A DNA stretch of 64,000 nucleotides from Psychrosphaera sp. B3R10. GTDB taxonomy: Bacteria; Pseudomonadota; Gammaproteobacteria; Enterobacterales; Alteromonadaceae. The notes below the pieces were generated by a model. It was not told where the DNA came from. It saw only the letters and a program-made list of their open reading frames with translations, and ran no database searches. Positions 17,769 through 28,141 of this stretch are shown here, one piece after another (within the stretch, counting starts at the first letter, position 1; each line of letters begins with the position of its first letter). The position numbers and the translations under genes were made by a program. The DNA lies in the NCBI RefSeq assembly GCF_018861025.1, contig NZ_JAHKQH010000045.1, positions 124,001-188,000 of the forward strand, written 5' to 3'.

Positions 17769-18815
17769 GTGGTCCCTTTGTTTTCGTTTAGCTTCACTAC
17801 TTATTTTAATCGTATTTTTGTGGCAGCTAAGTCTTCCATTATTTGTTTGTTTTTGCTGTTTACCAGCACAGCATTTTCCTCTCCCGCCATTCCTACCGAT
17901 ATTGCAGCAACGACTGAAAAAGTTAATGCAGCCTTCTGGTTATCTAAATTACGAATGGCATTAACTCAAACCAACTTTGAGGCGGGCATTGTCACTTTAA
18001 AAGGTGAAAAAACCGAATCTTTTCAATGGGTCCATGGTGTTGAAGAAAGCACTGGTACAGAAGTAGAGCGAGTATCCCCCCTTATTGGTGGCGGCGTTAT
18101 GACGATTCGTAAAGGCGATACTGTGACATTTGTGGAGCCTAACAAAGAACCGTATTCAGTTAAAAGTACAAGCATTCGAAGTTTTATTCCGCCAGTTTTT
18201 TATAAAAATGCTGCACAACTCATTAATAGCTATCAGTTTGTGTTGGTGAGTAAAAGTCAAATCGCAGGCCGTTCAGCACAACTTATCCGTATTGAATCGG
18301 TAAGCAAACATGCCTATAACTACTGGATTTGGATCGATGTATTAAGCGGTTTACCGCTACGTTTAGCCTTTGTCGACGAAGTAGGCGATGTTAAAGAACA
18401 AGTTCTGATGACTCACTTAACGTTGCACAAAGAGCCTGCACCAGAGATTACAAAACTTTTTGAATTCTCAACACCACCGGCTACAGAGGCATTGATCGCC
18501 CAGCGTCAGGAAACGAATAATTGGAATATGTCATGGTTACCAAACGGCTTTAAGTTGATTAAAAGTGACCGTCATCATGTCTCTATAAGTCGTGAAGTTT
18601 CTGATTATTATCTATATAGCGATGGCTTGGTTGAAGTATCTATCTACGTTCAAAGACCACTGGAGAGTTTTAATGGACCTTTAGTGTTACGAGATGGTGC
18701 AACATCGTTTGCAATGGTGCACGCTAATGGGTTTGACGTGACCGTTGTTGGTAAAGTGCCAGAAGAAATCGCCGTAAAAATTGCCAGCTCAGTGAAAGCG
18801 GTTCAACAACCATAA
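17769..18815 (+). CDS. rseB: Sigma-E regulatory protein RseB
   Basis: 348 residues; periplasmic protein that binds RseA and shields it from DegS until it senses mislocalised lipopolysaccharide or lipoprotein signals. Signal peptide within the first 38 residues (LFLLFTSTAFSS); then the MucB/RseB N-terminal domain (FEAGIVTLKGEK, FQWVHGVEESTG) and the C-terminal domain (WNMSWLPNGFKL, YLYSDGLVEVSIYV). GTG start at 17769 with AAGGA upstream. Its TAA overlaps the rseC ATG. Confidence 0.92.
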   Translation: MVPLFSFSFTTYFNRIFVAAKSSIICLFLLFTSTAFSSPAIPTDIAATTEKVNAAFWLSKLRMALTQTNFEAGIVTLKGEKTESFQWVHGVEESTGTEVERVSPLIGGGVMTIRKGDTVTFVEPNKEPYSVKSTSIRSFIPPVFYKNAAQLINSYQFVLVSKSQIAGRSAQLIRIESVSKHAYNYWIWIDVLSGLPLRLAFVDEVGDVKEQVLMTHLTLHKEPAPEITKLFEFSTPPATEALIAQRQETNNWNMSWLPNGFKLIKSDRHHVSISREVSDYYLYSDGLVEVSIYVQRPLESFNGPLVLRDGATSFAMVHANGFDVTVVGKVPEEIAVKIASSVKAVQQP

Positions 18816-19285
18816 TGATTAAAGAGCAGGGGGTTGTTGTCCAACTCGAAGGTGAATTTGCATGGGTTGAAACGTCAATCAAGTCAACCTGCTCAAGTTG
18901 TGCGGCCAAGTCGAATTGTGGCACAAGTGCTATTGCAAGCGCTGTAGCCGGTAAGTCAGTTGTCAATAAAGTGGTAAATCATTTAAATGCTGAAAACGGA
19001 GCCGTTGTTGAAATTGGTATTGCAGAAGATACGATAGTTAGTGGTGCGTTTTATATGTATATTCTGCCACTTATAACTGCAATGTTTTTTGCCTTTTCGG
19101 CACAGTATTGGTTGGCAAATTTGATTGAAGTGACCGAACCTATGGTAATACTTTTTACCTTTGCAGGTGGCGCATTGGGTTTCTATTTGGCCAAGTTAAA
19201 ACTGAGTAATTTGTCGGACACTGCTCTGCTACCGCAATTATTGAAAATCATTCCACAATCAATTGAAATTAAACAACTGAACTAA
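18815..19285 (+). CDS. rseC: SoxR-reducing/sigma-E modulating protein RseC
   Basis: 156 residues. N-terminal cysteine cluster (CSSCAAKSNCGTSAIAS) and two membrane segments (about 76-93 and 105-122), the RseC architecture. Overlaps the rseB stop by one base (TAATG), so translation is coupled. RseC family members modulate sigma-E and contribute to electron transfer to SoxR; the exact role is not certain. Confidence 0.9.
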   Translation: MIKEQGVVVQLEGEFAWVETSIKSTCSSCAAKSNCGTSAIASAVAGKSVVNKVVNHLNAENGAVVEIGIAEDTIVSGAFYMYILPLITAMFFAFSAQYWLANLIEVTEPMVILFTFAGGALGFYLAKLKLSNLSDTALLPQLLKIIPQSIEIKQLN

Positions 19286-19371
19286 AAGAAAAAACTAATT
19301 AACAATGGATTTTTTGTGTCCTATAGGTTACGTTTGTAATTTATAAGCGCACGTTATAGGGAGAATAACCA

Positions 19372-20001
19372 ATGAGTGAATTTCTATTTGCATCATTTAA
19401 CAGTTACTACACCATCGCTTTATCAATCGTATTAATATTGTTGTTTATCGAACTTGCCGGTCAACTGGTTGGCTTTTCCTTTTCTCATCTATTCGACAGT
19501 GGTGCAGATATTGACACGACAGCGAGTCTTTCTGGCAGCGCATCAGTGTCATTGGATATTTTGGGCTGGTTAGGTCTAAAAAAATTACCCTTGTTAATTT
19601 GGCTTGTGAGCTTTTTAACAGTCTTTGCCATTGTTGGCTATTGCTTGAGTTATTTTGTCTTTTTTGTACTCGATGTTTCAATAGCAAAACTTTTAGCTGG
19701 TGGTATTACACTTGTTATCTCGCTCTTCTTAAATAGCAAAGTCTGTACTAAATTGGCAGAGATTATGCCAAAAGAAGAATCCTCAGCAGTATCGAAAGAA
19801 TCTTTTGCCGGTTTACTTGCAAACATCACAGTTGGCACGGCGAAGCTAGGTCAACCTGCAGAAGCCATGATTAGAGACGAATTTAATCAAAAACACTATG
19901 TGTTAGTAGAACCTATTGAAGAAGACGAATTTAGCCAAGGCGAAAACGTTGTTCTTGTAGTTAAAGAAGGTTCTCGGTGGTTGGTAACACGGTTTGATTA
20001 A
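19372..20001 (+). CDS. yqiJ: YqiJ-family inner-membrane protein with OB-fold domain
   Basis: 209 residues, the same length as E. coli YqiJ. An N-terminal membrane segment (about 13-33), two more in the middle (about 70-120), then a C-terminal soluble OB-fold-like domain (GLLANITVGTAKLGQPAEAM..., GENVVLVVKEGSRWLVTRFD), resembling NfeD-type partners of flotillins. It immediately precedes a flotillin gene, as in E. coli. Confidence 0.82.
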   Translation: MSEFLFASFNSYYTIALSIVLILLFIELAGQLVGFSFSHLFDSGADIDTTASLSGSASVSLDILGWLGLKKLPLLIWLVSFLTVFAIVGYCLSYFVFFVLDVSIAKLLAGGITLVISLFLNSKVCTKLAEIMPKEESSAVSKESFAGLLANITVGTAKLGQPAEAMIRDEFNQKHYVLVEPIEEDEFSQGENVVLVVKEGSRWLVTRFD

Positions 20002-20114
20002 TCTTGTTTAACTCAATAAGTTTATTCTAAATGGATGGCGTGTCAGCGCCTCCCAAATAAAAAAGTAAGTCAAATAAATCAACAAAAGTTAACTCTTACA
20101 AAATGGAGATGGAT

Positions 20115-21926
20115 ATGGAAAGTATTACAACGGATATGAAACTTATATTAATTATTGCAGTAGCAGTGGTGGTCGGTTTACTTACAATAGGGCTGATTTT
20201 CGCTAAATTGTATGTCAGAGCAACAAAAGAAGTTTCCTTTGTTCGTACCGGCTTTGGTGGTGAGAAAGTCGTAAAAGATGGCGGCGCATTAGTGTTGCCA
20301 GTTTTGCACGATACAATCCCAGTAAACATGAACACGCTACGAATTGAAGTGGAAAAAACGAAATCTGAAGCCCTTATCACCAAGGATCGATTGCGGGTCG
20401 ACGTTAAAGCCGACTTTTATTTACGCGTTGCGCCAAATCAAGAATCGATCGCTATGGCAGCACAAACTCTCGGTATTCGTACGACACGCGTTGAGGAACT
20501 TAAAGCGTTAATGGAATCTAAGTTTGTTGACGTTTTACGTGCAGTGGCCGCTGAAATGTCAATGACAGAAATGCATGAACAACGTTCTGAATTTGTACAG
20601 AAAGTGCAAGTGAATGTCGCTAACGACTTAGAAAAAAATGGTCTTGAACTGGAGACGGTTTCTCTCACCGGCTTTGACCAAACCGATTTGCAATATTTCA
20701 ATGAAAACAACGCGTTTGATGCAGAAGGTCGTGCAAAACTGGCTCGTATTATTGAAGAAAAGAAAAAAGAAACAAATGACGTTGAGCAAACCAACCGGAT
20801 TGCAGTTGAACGCCGTAATTTAGACGCGTCGCGTGAATCACTAGATATTAGTAAAGATGAACAACAAGCTAAACTTGAGCAAGAAAAATCGCTGGCATTT
20901 TTACGAGCAGAGCAAAATGCAGAAATCGTAAAAACACGTGAATCAAAAATGCGTGAAGAGCGACAAGCTGAAATTGAAAAAGAACAAGCGATTGAATCGT
21001 CAGAAATCGAAAAACAAAAAGAAATTGAACGTCGGAATATTGAAAAAAACAATGCGATTGAACAAGCTAAAATTCAACAGCAACGGGATATCGAAGTCGC
21101 TCAACAAGAAAAGCAAATTGCTGTAGCAGTGAAGTCGGAAGAAGAGTCGGCGGCACGTGCTAAAGCGGCGGAATCTGAGAAGCTGAAAGTTGAAAAGGAA
21201 GAGGCGGTTGTAACAGCAAAGCAAGTCGCCACAGCAGAAAGACAAAAACAAATTGAAGTTATCGATGCGAAGAAAATAGCTGAACGTGAAGCTGTCGGTG
21301 TCACAGTTAAAGCCGAAGCAGAAAAACAAGCCGCAACAGACTATGCTGAATCTATTCAGATTAAAGCGCATGCTGAAGCAGAGTCAGCTGTGTTATTGGC
21401 TAAAGCTGACGAGAAAAAATTCGAAGTCGAAGCCGCCGGTAAACGTGCCTTGCATGAGGCTGATAACGTATTGAGCGCCGAACAAGTCGAGCTGCAAAAA
21501 GCGTTGGCAATGCTACAAGCCTTACCCCAAGTGGTTGCAGAAGCCGTTAAACCTCTACAAAACATTGATGGTATTAAGATTTTACAGGGTTATGGCGCAG
21601 GTCAAAGCCAGGGTGGAACTGAAAGCAATGGCACCAATGGTGGTGGTTTTTCAGAGCAGGTAACAAGTGCAGCACTTAATTATCGAGCAAATGCGCCACT
21701 TGTTGATGCTATGTTAAGAGAGTTAAATATGGTTGATGGTGAAAGTGGAACATTAAATGACTTAGTTTCAGGTAATTCGCCACTGCTACAAAACTCGGTA
21801 AATCAAGGGGCTGAGCAGATCCAAGTAAATCAGAGCCAGCATAGTGAAAATAAACCAAACAGCGTCCAGGCGGAGGTTGTAGCGAATAATTCGACGTTAG
21901 ATAAAACGGAAAACAGTCGTACTTAA
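20115..21926 (+). CDS. yqiK: Flotillin-family protein YqiK
   Basis: About 603 residues. One N-terminal membrane helix, then a SPFH/band-7 domain (about 30-200, KDGGALVLPVLHDTIPVNMNT), then a long charged coiled coil (about 215-470) rich in Glu, Lys, Ala and Gln, then a low-complexity C-terminus. Flotillins organise membrane microdomains. The ATG at 20115 fits the GGAG at 20105-20108; ATGs at 20103 and 20109 sit on or before it. The coiled coil produces spurious long frames on the other strand. The yqiJK pair interrupts the usual rseC-lepA neighbourhood. Confidence 0.88.
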   Translation: MESITTDMKLILIIAVAVVVGLLTIGLIFAKLYVRATKEVSFVRTGFGGEKVVKDGGALVLPVLHDTIPVNMNTLRIEVEKTKSEALITKDRLRVDVKADFYLRVAPNQESIAMAAQTLGIRTTRVEELKALMESKFVDVLRAVAAEMSMTEMHEQRSEFVQKVQVNVANDLEKNGLELETVSLTGFDQTDLQYFNENNAFDAEGRAKLARIIEEKKKETNDVEQTNRIAVERRNLDASRESLDISKDEQQAKLEQEKSLAFLRAEQNAEIVKTRESKMREERQAEIEKEQAIESSEIEKQKEIERRNIEKNNAIEQAKIQQQRDIEVAQQEKQIAVAVKSEEESAARAKAAESEKLKVEKEEAVVTAKQVATAERQKQIEVIDAKKIAEREAVGVTVKAEAEKQAATDYAESIQIKAHAEAESAVLLAKADEKKFEVEAAGKRALHEADNVLSAEQVELQKALAMLQALPQVVAEAVKPLQNIDGIKILQGYGAGQSQGGTESNGTNGGGFSEQVTSAALNYRANAPLVDAMLRELNMVDGESGTLNDLVSGNSPLLQNSVNQGAEQIQVNQSQHSENKPNSVQAEVVANNSTLDKTENSRT

Positions 21927-21948
21927 GCGGTTTAAATATTTTGTTACC

Positions 21949-21975
21949 AAAAACCAGCATTGAGCTGGTTTTTTT
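21949..21975 (+). terminator. Terminator after yqiK
   Basis: AAAACCAGC / GCTGGTTTT stem with the loop ATTGA followed by seven T, 23 bases after the yqiK stop codon. It separates the rpoE-yqiK block from lepA. Confidence 0.9.
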
Positions 21976-22151
21976 ATGTCACAATTTTATCTCAGAAGTT
22001 ATTGGTTTAAAAACCCGCTGAGTTATTTAACAGTGGAGTACAACGTCATTTCAGTGTAAAATTGCGCCCTTTTTATACGCTTGAAAATGTCGAGCGTAGA
22101 TCAGTTTTTGTTATTACGTCAGTATCATGGCGAAGGTATATCACTAAATAT

Positions 22152-23942
22152 ATGAAGAACATCCGGAATTTCTCAATAATTGCCCACATAGACCACGGTA
22201 AATCCACATTATCAGATCGCCTAATTCAGTATTGCGAAGGACTAACCAATCGTGAAATGAAAGCGCAAGTACTAGATTCGATGGATATTGAACGTGAGCG
22301 TGGGATTACGATAAAAGCACAAAGCGTAACGCTAAATTATAACGCTAAAAATGGTGAAAGTTATCAATTGAACTTCATCGACACGCCTGGACACGTTGAT
22401 TTTACTTATGAAGTTTCTCGTTCGTTAGCGGCCTGTGAAGGTGCCTTGCTCGTTGTTGACGCCGGTCAGGGTGTTGAAGCGCAAACGGTAGCCAACTGTT
22501 ATACCGCCATTGAGATGGACCTAGAAGTACGTCCTATCTTGAATAAAATCGATTTACCGCAAGCTGATCCTGACCGAGTTTCTGAAGAAATTGAAGACAT
22601 TGTTGGTATTGATGCTCTCGACGCCGTGCAATGTTCTGCTAAAACGGGTATCGGTATTGAAGATGTACTTGAAGATATAGTATTAAATATCCCGCCACCG
22701 GTCGGTGATCCAGAAGCCCCGCTTCAAGCGCTTATTATTGATTCGTGGTTTGATGCTTATCAAGGTGTTGTGTCGTTAGTTCGAATTAAACACGGCAAAT
22801 TGAAAAAAGGCGATAAAATTAAAGTCATGTCGACTGGCGCTTCTCATATCGTTGATAAAGTTGGTATTTTCACGCCTAAACAAACAGACACTGGTACGTT
22901 AGGGACTGGTGAAGTTGGCTTTATTATCGCAGGTATTAAAGATATTTTGGGCGCACCAGTAGGTGATACGTTAACGTTAAAAGACAACCCATCGCCAGAG
23001 CCGTTACCTGGTTTTCAAAAAATAAAGCCACAAGTATATGCTGGTTTATTTCCGGTGAGCTCTGACGATTACGAAGCGTTTCGTGATGCTTTGTCAAAGC
23101 TAAGCCTAAATGATGCTTCTTTGTTCTATGAGCCAGAAAGTTCGACAGCACTTGGACTTGGATTCCGTATTGGTTTCCTTGGTATGTTGCATATGGAAAT
23201 TATCCAAGAGCGTTTAGAGCGTGAATATGACTTGGATTTGATCACCACAGCACCAACGGTAAACTACGAAATTCTTAAAAAAGACGGCGGAATAATTAAA
23301 ATCGACAGCCCGTCTGAACTACCTTCTGTAGGTGAAATTGAAGAAGTTCGGGAACCAATTTGTAAAGCCGACATCTTAGTACCACAAGAGTATCTCGGTA
23401 ATGTGATTACTTTGTGTATTGAGAAACGCGGAACGCAAACCGCCATGAGCTACCATGGTAAGCAAGTTGCAGTAAGTTATGACTTACCAATGGCGGAAGT
23501 TGTGATGGATTTTTTCGACAGATTAAAATCGACTAGTCGTGGGTTTGCGTCGCTAGATTATAACTTTACTCGTTTTGCTCCTGCGGACATGGTACGTGTT
23601 GATATTTTACTTAACGGTGAACGCGTCGACGCGTTATCAATGATTTGTCACCGTGACTTTTCACAAAGTCGTGGCAGAGAATTAGCTGACAAGTTACGTG
23701 AGCTTATTCCACGCCAAATGTTTGATATTGCGATTCAAGCGGTAATTGGTGCACATATTATTGCGCGTACAACGGTTAAACAGCTTCGTAAAAACGTAAT
23801 AGCGAAATGTTACGGTGGCGACATCTCTCGTAAGAAAAAACTATTGCAGAAGCAAAAAGACGGTAAAAAACGAATGAAGCAAGTGGGTAATGTTGAATTA
23901 CCACAAGATGCATTCTTAGCCATTTTGAAAATTGGCAAGTAA
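22152..23942 (+). CDS. lepA: Elongation factor 4 (LepA)
   Basis: 596 residues, back-translocating/initiation-assisting ribosomal GTPase. G1 [10 protein letters not shown]3 DTPGHVDF and G4 NKID motifs are present; the LepA-specific C-terminus ends [20 protein letters not shown]. The family N-terminus [17 protein letters not shown] begins at the ATG at 22152; the frame is open 90 bases further upstream but that extension is not conserved. First gene of the lepA-lepB-rnc-era-recO-pdxJ-acpS block. Confidence 0.97.
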   Translation: MKNIRNFSIIAHIDHGKSTLSDRLIQYCEGLTNREMKAQVLDSMDIERERGITIKAQSVTLNYNAKNGESYQLNFIDTPGHVDFTYEVSRSLAACEGALLVVDAGQGVEAQTVANCYTAIEMDLEVRPILNKIDLPQADPDRVSEEIEDIVGIDALDAVQCSAKTGIGIEDVLEDIVLNIPPPVGDPEAPLQALIIDSWFDAYQGVVSLVRIKHGKLKKGDKIKVMSTGASHIVDKVGIFTPKQTDTGTLGTGEVGFIIAGIKDILGAPVGDTLTLKDNPSPEPLPGFQKIKPQVYAGLFPVSSDDYEAFRDALSKLSLNDASLFYEPESSTALGLGFRIGFLGMLHMEIIQERLEREYDLDLITTAPTVNYEILKKDGGIIKIDSPSELPSVGEIEEVREPICKADILVPQEYLGNVITLCIEKRGTQTAMSYHGKQVAVSYDLPMAEVVMDFFDRLKSTSRGFASLDYNFTRFAPADMVRVDILLNGERVDALSMICHRDFSQSRGRELADKLRELIPRQMFDIAIQAVIGAHIIARTTVKQLRKNVIAKCYGGDISRKKKLLQKQKDGKKRMKQVGNVELPQDAFLAILKIGK

Positions 23943-23965
23943 ATCTAAAATAGGAAATTATTGGT

Positions 23966-24883
23966 ATGGCAGGATATTTCGCAGTATTTCTGGTGGTTAT
24001 CACTTTGTTGAGTGGCCTGATCTGGCTTATTGATGCAAAGGTGTTTGCGCCTTCTAGAAGAGAAAGAGTTGCAACCGCAGTAGCTTCTGGTGTTGAACTT
24101 CCTCAGGAAGAGCTAGATAAAATTGCACCGCAACCAGCAATTGCAGAAACAGCACAGTCCATTTTTCCAATTTTGGCGGCAATTACTATTTTCCGTTCGT
24201 TTTTGTTTGAACCGTTTCAAATCCCGTCGGGTTCGATGATGCCAACGATGTTGGTGGGTGATTTTATTTTGGTTCAAAAATACTCGTATGGTGTCCACGA
24301 TCCTGTTTGGCGCTCTGAACTGGTTGCTACGGGTGAACCAAAACGCGGAGATATTGCGGTATTCAAGTACCCTTTAGATGAACGTCTTGATTACATAAAA
24401 CGTGTTATTGGGTTACCAGGTGACCGCATTGTTTATCGTAATAAACAATTGGCGATTCAACCAAGTTGTGACCGTGAACCAGAAAATTGTAAAAAACTGA
24501 TGCCGGTTGAATTGGAAGCTAAAGAGCAGGGGGCCTTTGTTCATATGGGCATGCCATTGATTACGGCCAATGAGCAATTAGGTGACGTAAATCATGAAAT
24601 ATTAGTTAACCCAGCTATCCCAGACATGGCAGATCGCTTTTATCAACAACCTGGAACGCGCGCCAGTGAATGGATTGTCCCTGACGGCAAATACTTCATG
24701 ATGGGCGATAATAGAGATAATAGTACAGACAGTCGTTTTTGGGGTTTTGTTGACGAAGAGCAGTTAGTAGGTAAAGCGGTATTCATTTGGATGAGTTTTG
24801 TTTACAACGATGGCCAAGTGAGTTGGTTACCAAATTGGGTTCCAGTAGATATCCGTTTCTCACGTCTCGGCACAGTACAGTAA
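23966..24883 (+). CDS. lepB: Signal peptidase I (LepB)
   Basis: 305 residues. Membrane serine protease that removes signal peptides. Two N-terminal membrane segments (about 4-22 and 63-80), catalytic Ser90 in IPSGSMMPT and general-base Lys145 in YIKRVIGLPGD (the same numbers as in the E. coli enzyme), and the GDNRDNSTDSRFWG box. 23 bases after lepA. Confidence 0.96.
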   Translation: MAGYFAVFLVVITLLSGLIWLIDAKVFAPSRRERVATAVASGVELPQEELDKIAPQPAIAETAQSIFPILAAITIFRSFLFEPFQIPSGSMMPTMLVGDFILVQKYSYGVHDPVWRSELVATGEPKRGDIAVFKYPLDERLDYIKRVIGLPGDRIVYRNKQLAIQPSCDREPENCKKLMPVELEAKEQGAFVHMGMPLITANEQLGDVNHEILVNPAIPDMADRFYQQPGTRASEWIVPDGKYFMMGDNRDNSTDSRFWGFVDEEQLVGKAVFIWMSFVYNDGQVSWLPNWVPVDIRFSRLGTVQ

Positions 24884-24896
24884 CTTTAAGAAAGAC

Positions 24897-24941
24897 AGGC
24901 CAACTCGAATTTGCTCTGCTAGAGTTAATTCGAGTTGGCCT
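24897..24941 (+). promoter_or_regulatory. Long perfect hairpin in the rnc leader (terminator or RNase III site)
   Basis: 15-base perfect stem (24897-24911 with 24927-24941, AGGCCAACTCGAATT arm), extended inside the loop by CTCT/AGAG, giving about 20 pairs in all, then TATTGTTTTTT. It lies between the lepB stop (24883) and the rnc start (24965). A duplex this long is a plausible RNase III substrate, as in the known autoregulated rnc leader of E. coli; the T-rich tract would also let it act as a terminator of lepB transcripts. Confidence 0.7.
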
Positions 24942-24964
24942 TATTGTTTTTTGGGCGAAAAAAA

Positions 24965-25642
24965 TTGATCAAAAAAGATTATAAGCAATTATGTAAAAAA
25001 CTTGGTTACCAATTTAACGATGAGTCGTTATTGGTACAGGCGCTAACGCACCGAAGTTTTAAAGGTAGTCACAATGAACGTTTAGAGTTTATTGGCGACT
25101 CGTTATTAGGAATGTTTGTTGCGGAAAAACTGTATTTTTCCTTTCCTAAAGCAACAGAAGGTGAATTGACTCGAATGCGATCACAAGTCGTTAAAGGTCA
25201 AACCTTGGCAATTGTAGGTAAAGACCTCGAGTTAAGCGAGTGGTTGCGTTTAGGTCCAGGCGAAATGAAAAGCGGCGGTTGTCGCCGCGAGTCAATACTA
25301 GAAGATGCAATTGAGGCGATTATAGGTGCGGTCTATTTAGATTCGGGTCTGGAAGAATGTAAAACATTTGTCCTTAATTTAGTCGACAAACAATTAAAAA
25401 ATGTTGATCCAAATTCAGCATTAAAAGATCCAAAAACGCAGTTACAAGAGTGGCTGCAATCAAGAAAACGCGCTTTACCTATATATGAAGTTGAAGAAGT
25501 ATTAGGGCAAGCACATAATCAAAAGTTTAAAGTCTCATGTACTTTAGACAATGGTGAAGTCGTTTTGTCATCAGGCACGAGTCGCAGGAAAGCGGAACAG
25601 GGTGCAGCACGACTAGCTTTAGAGGTAATTAAAAGTGAGTAA
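24965..25642 (+). CDS. rnc: Ribonuclease III
   Basis: 225 residues (E. coli 226). Catalytic signature [14 protein letters not shown] and second acidic cluster [14 protein letters not shown], then a C-terminal double-stranded-RNA-binding domain ([22 protein letters not shown]..., [17 protein letters not shown]). Processes rRNA and many structured mRNAs. The TTG at 24965 gives the family-typical short N-terminus; in-frame TTGs at 24935 and 24944 lie in or next to the leader hairpin. Its stop overlaps the era start by 8 bases. Confidence 0.93.
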   Translation: MIKKDYKQLCKKLGYQFNDESLLVQALTHRSFKGSHNERLEFIGDSLLGMFVAEKLYFSFPKATEGELTRMRSQVVKGQTLAIVGKDLELSEWLRLGPGEMKSGGCRRESILEDAIEAIIGAVYLDSGLEECKTFVLNLVDKQLKNVDPNSALKDPKTQLQEWLQSRKRALPIYEVEEVLGQAHNQKFKVSCTLDNGEVVLSSGTSRRKAEQGAARLALEVIKSE

Positions 25643-26600
25643 TTCAGAAAATAATCAACAAGAATTAGACGCCTTGTTGGCAAACCTTAACAATCGTGCA
25701 GATTTATCTGACCCTAAACGGTGCGGATTAATTGCGATTGTTGGGCGTCCAAATGTAGGTAAATCAACCTTGATGAACCAAATTTTAGGGCAAAAGATTT
25801 CGATCACGTCTAAAAAACCACAAACGACACGTCACCGTATTTTAGGTATTCATACGGAAGGCAATGATCAGGTCATTTACGTTGACACGCCGGGTCTGCA
25901 TAAAGAAGAAAAGCGCGCGATTAATAAGCTAATGAACAAAGCCGCGTCAAGTGCTCTTGGTGATGTTGAAATGGTGTTGTTTGTTGTTGAAGCCATGAAA
26001 TGGCATGAAGACGATGAAATGGTATTGAACAAAATAAAACGTTCAAAACAGCCATGTATTCTTCTTATTAATAAAGTCGACAACATCAAAAACAAAGAAG
26101 AATTAATGCCATTTTTGCAAGAGATTGGTGCCAAACATAAGTTTGAAGAAATCATTCCAATTTCAGCAGAAAAGTCGACAAACATTGAGCCGATAAAAGA
26201 AACTGTTCTTAAATTTTTACCTGAGAACCCATTCTTTTTTCCAGAAGATAATGTCACAGATAGAACTTCTCGTTTTATGGCCGCCGAAATTGTTCGTGAA
26301 AAGCTAATGCGATTTTTAGGTGAAGAATTACCTTACAGTGTAACTGTTGAGATTGAACAGTTTAAATGGGATGAAAAAATCTGGCGCATCAATGCCTTGA
26401 TCTTAGTTGAACGTGAAGGTCAGAAGAAAATGGTTATCGGTAAAAAAGGCGAAAAGCTAAAAATTATCGGCCGTGACGCACGTCAAGATCTTGAATTGTT
26501 ACTCGACGAAAAAGTCTTCCTTGAGCTTTGGGTTAAAGTCAAAAGTGGCTGGGCTGACGACGAACGTGCACTGCGTTCATTGGGGTATGGCGAAGATTAA
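25635..26600 (+). CDS. era: GTPase Era
   Basis: 321 residues. Binds 16S rRNA and assists 30S assembly. GTPase motifs [15 protein letters not shown] and NKVD, then a C-terminal KH domain ([21 protein letters not shown]). GTG start at 25635 within the end of rnc indicates translational coupling. About 20 residues longer than E. coli Era at the N-terminus. Confidence 0.96.
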   Translation: MSNSENNQQELDALLANLNNRADLSDPKRCGLIAIVGRPNVGKSTLMNQILGQKISITSKKPQTTRHRILGIHTEGNDQVIYVDTPGLHKEEKRAINKLMNKAASSALGDVEMVLFVVEAMKWHEDDEMVLNKIKRSKQPCILLINKVDNIKNKEELMPFLQEIGAKHKFEEIIPISAEKSTNIEPIKETVLKFLPENPFFFPEDNVTDRTSRFMAAEIVREKLMRFLGEELPYSVTVEIEQFKWDEKIWRINALILVEREGQKKMVIGKKGEKLKIIGRDARQDLELLLDEKVFLELWVKVKSGWADDERALRSLGYGED

Positions 26601-26603
26601 TTA

Positions 26604-27383
26604 ATGACACCTGATGTAGAGATAAAATCTGCTTTTATCCTTCATTCTCGAAGTTATAAAGAGAACCAAGCTATCGTAGAGGTTCTACTCGAAGATGAAG
26701 GAAGAGTGTCTATTGTGACCTATAAAGGGAGCAAGAAAAACTCTCAGCGCTCTGCACTGCTCCAGCCTTTTAGACCCTTGAATGTCGGTATTCAAGGGAC
26801 TTCAGGCCTCAGAAAGTTAAAACAAATTGATGCCGACTTAGAACAATCTAAACATTTGTTAGCACTAAAGGGTAAAAGCCTTTTTTGTGGCTTCTATTTA
26901 AATGAAATCATTTGCCGTTTGTGTGCATCGGATGCGTTTTTCCCCGAACTTTTTTCAATATATCAATCCACCCTTATTTCATTGTCAAAACTGGATAACA
27001 CTGCAGCGCATTTTTCAGTGCAGATGGCGTTATTGTTGCGCCGGTTTGAATTGCAGTTATTGCTGCAACTTGGCTATGGACTAAACTTTGAAACTGACAT
27101 GATGACAGGGGATGACATTGTATTTAACGATGTATATGAGTTATTTGACGCCAGTGGATTTGTGTTGTCTAACCGGTCGATTTCTGCGCCTGATACATTT
27201 ATCGGAGAAGATCTCAGTTTAATGTCGAGTTTATTAGAAATCCCTTTTGAAGACATCACAATTGACCAATTTCGTCAGCACCAGCCACTGTTTCGACAAT
27301 TAAAATTGATTATGCAAACATGTTTGCATCGCCATTTAGGGGATAAACCGTTAAAATCCCGTGAATTATTTAGAACCGCTTAA
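26604..27383 (+). CDS. recO: DNA repair protein RecO
   Basis: 259 residues. Mediator that loads RecA in the RecFOR pathway. N-terminal OB fold (SAFILHSRSYKENQAIVEVLLEDEGRVSIV..., ALLQPFRPL) and helical C-terminal domain (FCGFYLNEIICRLC, FELQLLLQLGYG). Starts three bases after the era stop. Confidence 0.92.
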   Translation: MTPDVEIKSAFILHSRSYKENQAIVEVLLEDEGRVSIVTYKGSKKNSQRSALLQPFRPLNVGIQGTSGLRKLKQIDADLEQSKHLLALKGKSLFCGFYLNEIICRLCASDAFFPELFSIYQSTLISLSKLDNTAAHFSVQMALLLRRFELQLLLQLGYGLNFETDMMTGDDIVFNDVYELFDASGFVLSNRSISAPDTFIGEDLSLMSSLLEIPFEDITIDQFRQHQPLFRQLKLIMQTCLHRHLGDKPLKSRELFRTA

Positions 27384-27401
27384 TTCTTTTTTGGAGACTG
27401 T

Positions 27402-28139
27402 ATGAGCGAAATCCACTTAGGCGTCAATATTGACCACATCGCAACACTTAGACAAGCCCGTGGTACAACGTATCCGGATCCCGTTCATGCTGCTGCTGTA
27501 GCCGAGCATGCTGGGGCGAGTGGTATTACTATTCACCTTCGTGAAGACCGTCGCCATATTCAAGATAGAGACGTATATGTTTTGGCAAAAACTCTACAAA
27601 CACGCATGAATTTAGAAATGGCGGTTACGGATGAAATGATCCGTATTGCAGAGGAAGTCAATCCTGAGTTTGTGTGTTTAGTGCCTGAAAAACGTGAAGA
27701 GTTGACCACCGAAGGCGGTTTGGATGTTTGCGGTCAATTAACCAAAATTACCGATGCGGTGACTCGACTTGATGCTATTGGTACAAAAGTTTCTTTGTTT
27801 ATTGATGCCGACCAAGCGCAGATAGACGCAGCTGTTGCGACTAAAGCGCCTTATATTGAGATCCATACAGGTCACTATGCTGATGCAACAACAGAACAAG
27901 CGCAATTAGCAGAACTCCAAAAAATCATTGAAGGCGTTAAATACGCGACTAGCAAAGGATTAATTGTTAACGCTGGGCACGGCTTACATTATCATAATGT
28001 AAAACCTATCGCGGAAATTTCCGAAATTTATGAATTAAATATTGGTCACGCAATTATTGCCCGAGCGGCGATGGACGGTTTAGACAAAGCGGTACGTGAT
28101 ATGAAAATATTAATGAATGAAGCTCGGCAGGGAATATAG
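27402..28139 (+). CDS. pdxJ: Pyridoxine 5'-phosphate synthase
   Basis: 245 residues. Condenses 1-deoxy-xylulose 5-phosphate with 3-amino-2-oxopropyl phosphate, the last ring-forming step of vitamin B6 synthesis. Clear motifs: [52 protein letters not shown] and [15 protein letters not shown] precedes the ATG. Next to recO, as in E. coli. Confidence 0.97.
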   Translation: MSEIHLGVNIDHIATLRQARGTTYPDPVHAAAVAEHAGASGITIHLREDRRHIQDRDVYVLAKTLQTRMNLEMAVTDEMIRIAEEVNPEFVCLVPEKREELTTEGGLDVCGQLTKITDAVTRLDAIGTKVSLFIDADQAQIDAAVATKAPYIEIHTGHYADATTEQAQLAELQKIIEGVKYATSKGLIVNAGHGLHYHNVKPIAEISEIYELNIGHAIIARAAMDGLDKAVRDMKILMNEARQGI

Positions 28140-28141
28140 CC

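Noticed and set aside
20438-21371. Long minus-strand open frames opposite yqiK (Ser/Phe-rich)
   Set aside because: They are artefacts of the Glu/Lys/Ala/Gln-rich coiled coil on the plus strand; no ribosome sites and simple-composition proteins.
22062-22151. N-terminal extension of lepA (30 extra residues)
   Set aside because: LepA proteins begin MKNIRN; the extension has no conserved features and contains the leader region.
25877-26257. 126-codon minus-strand frame opposite era
   Set aside because: Antisense shadow of a conserved gene with no initiation signals.
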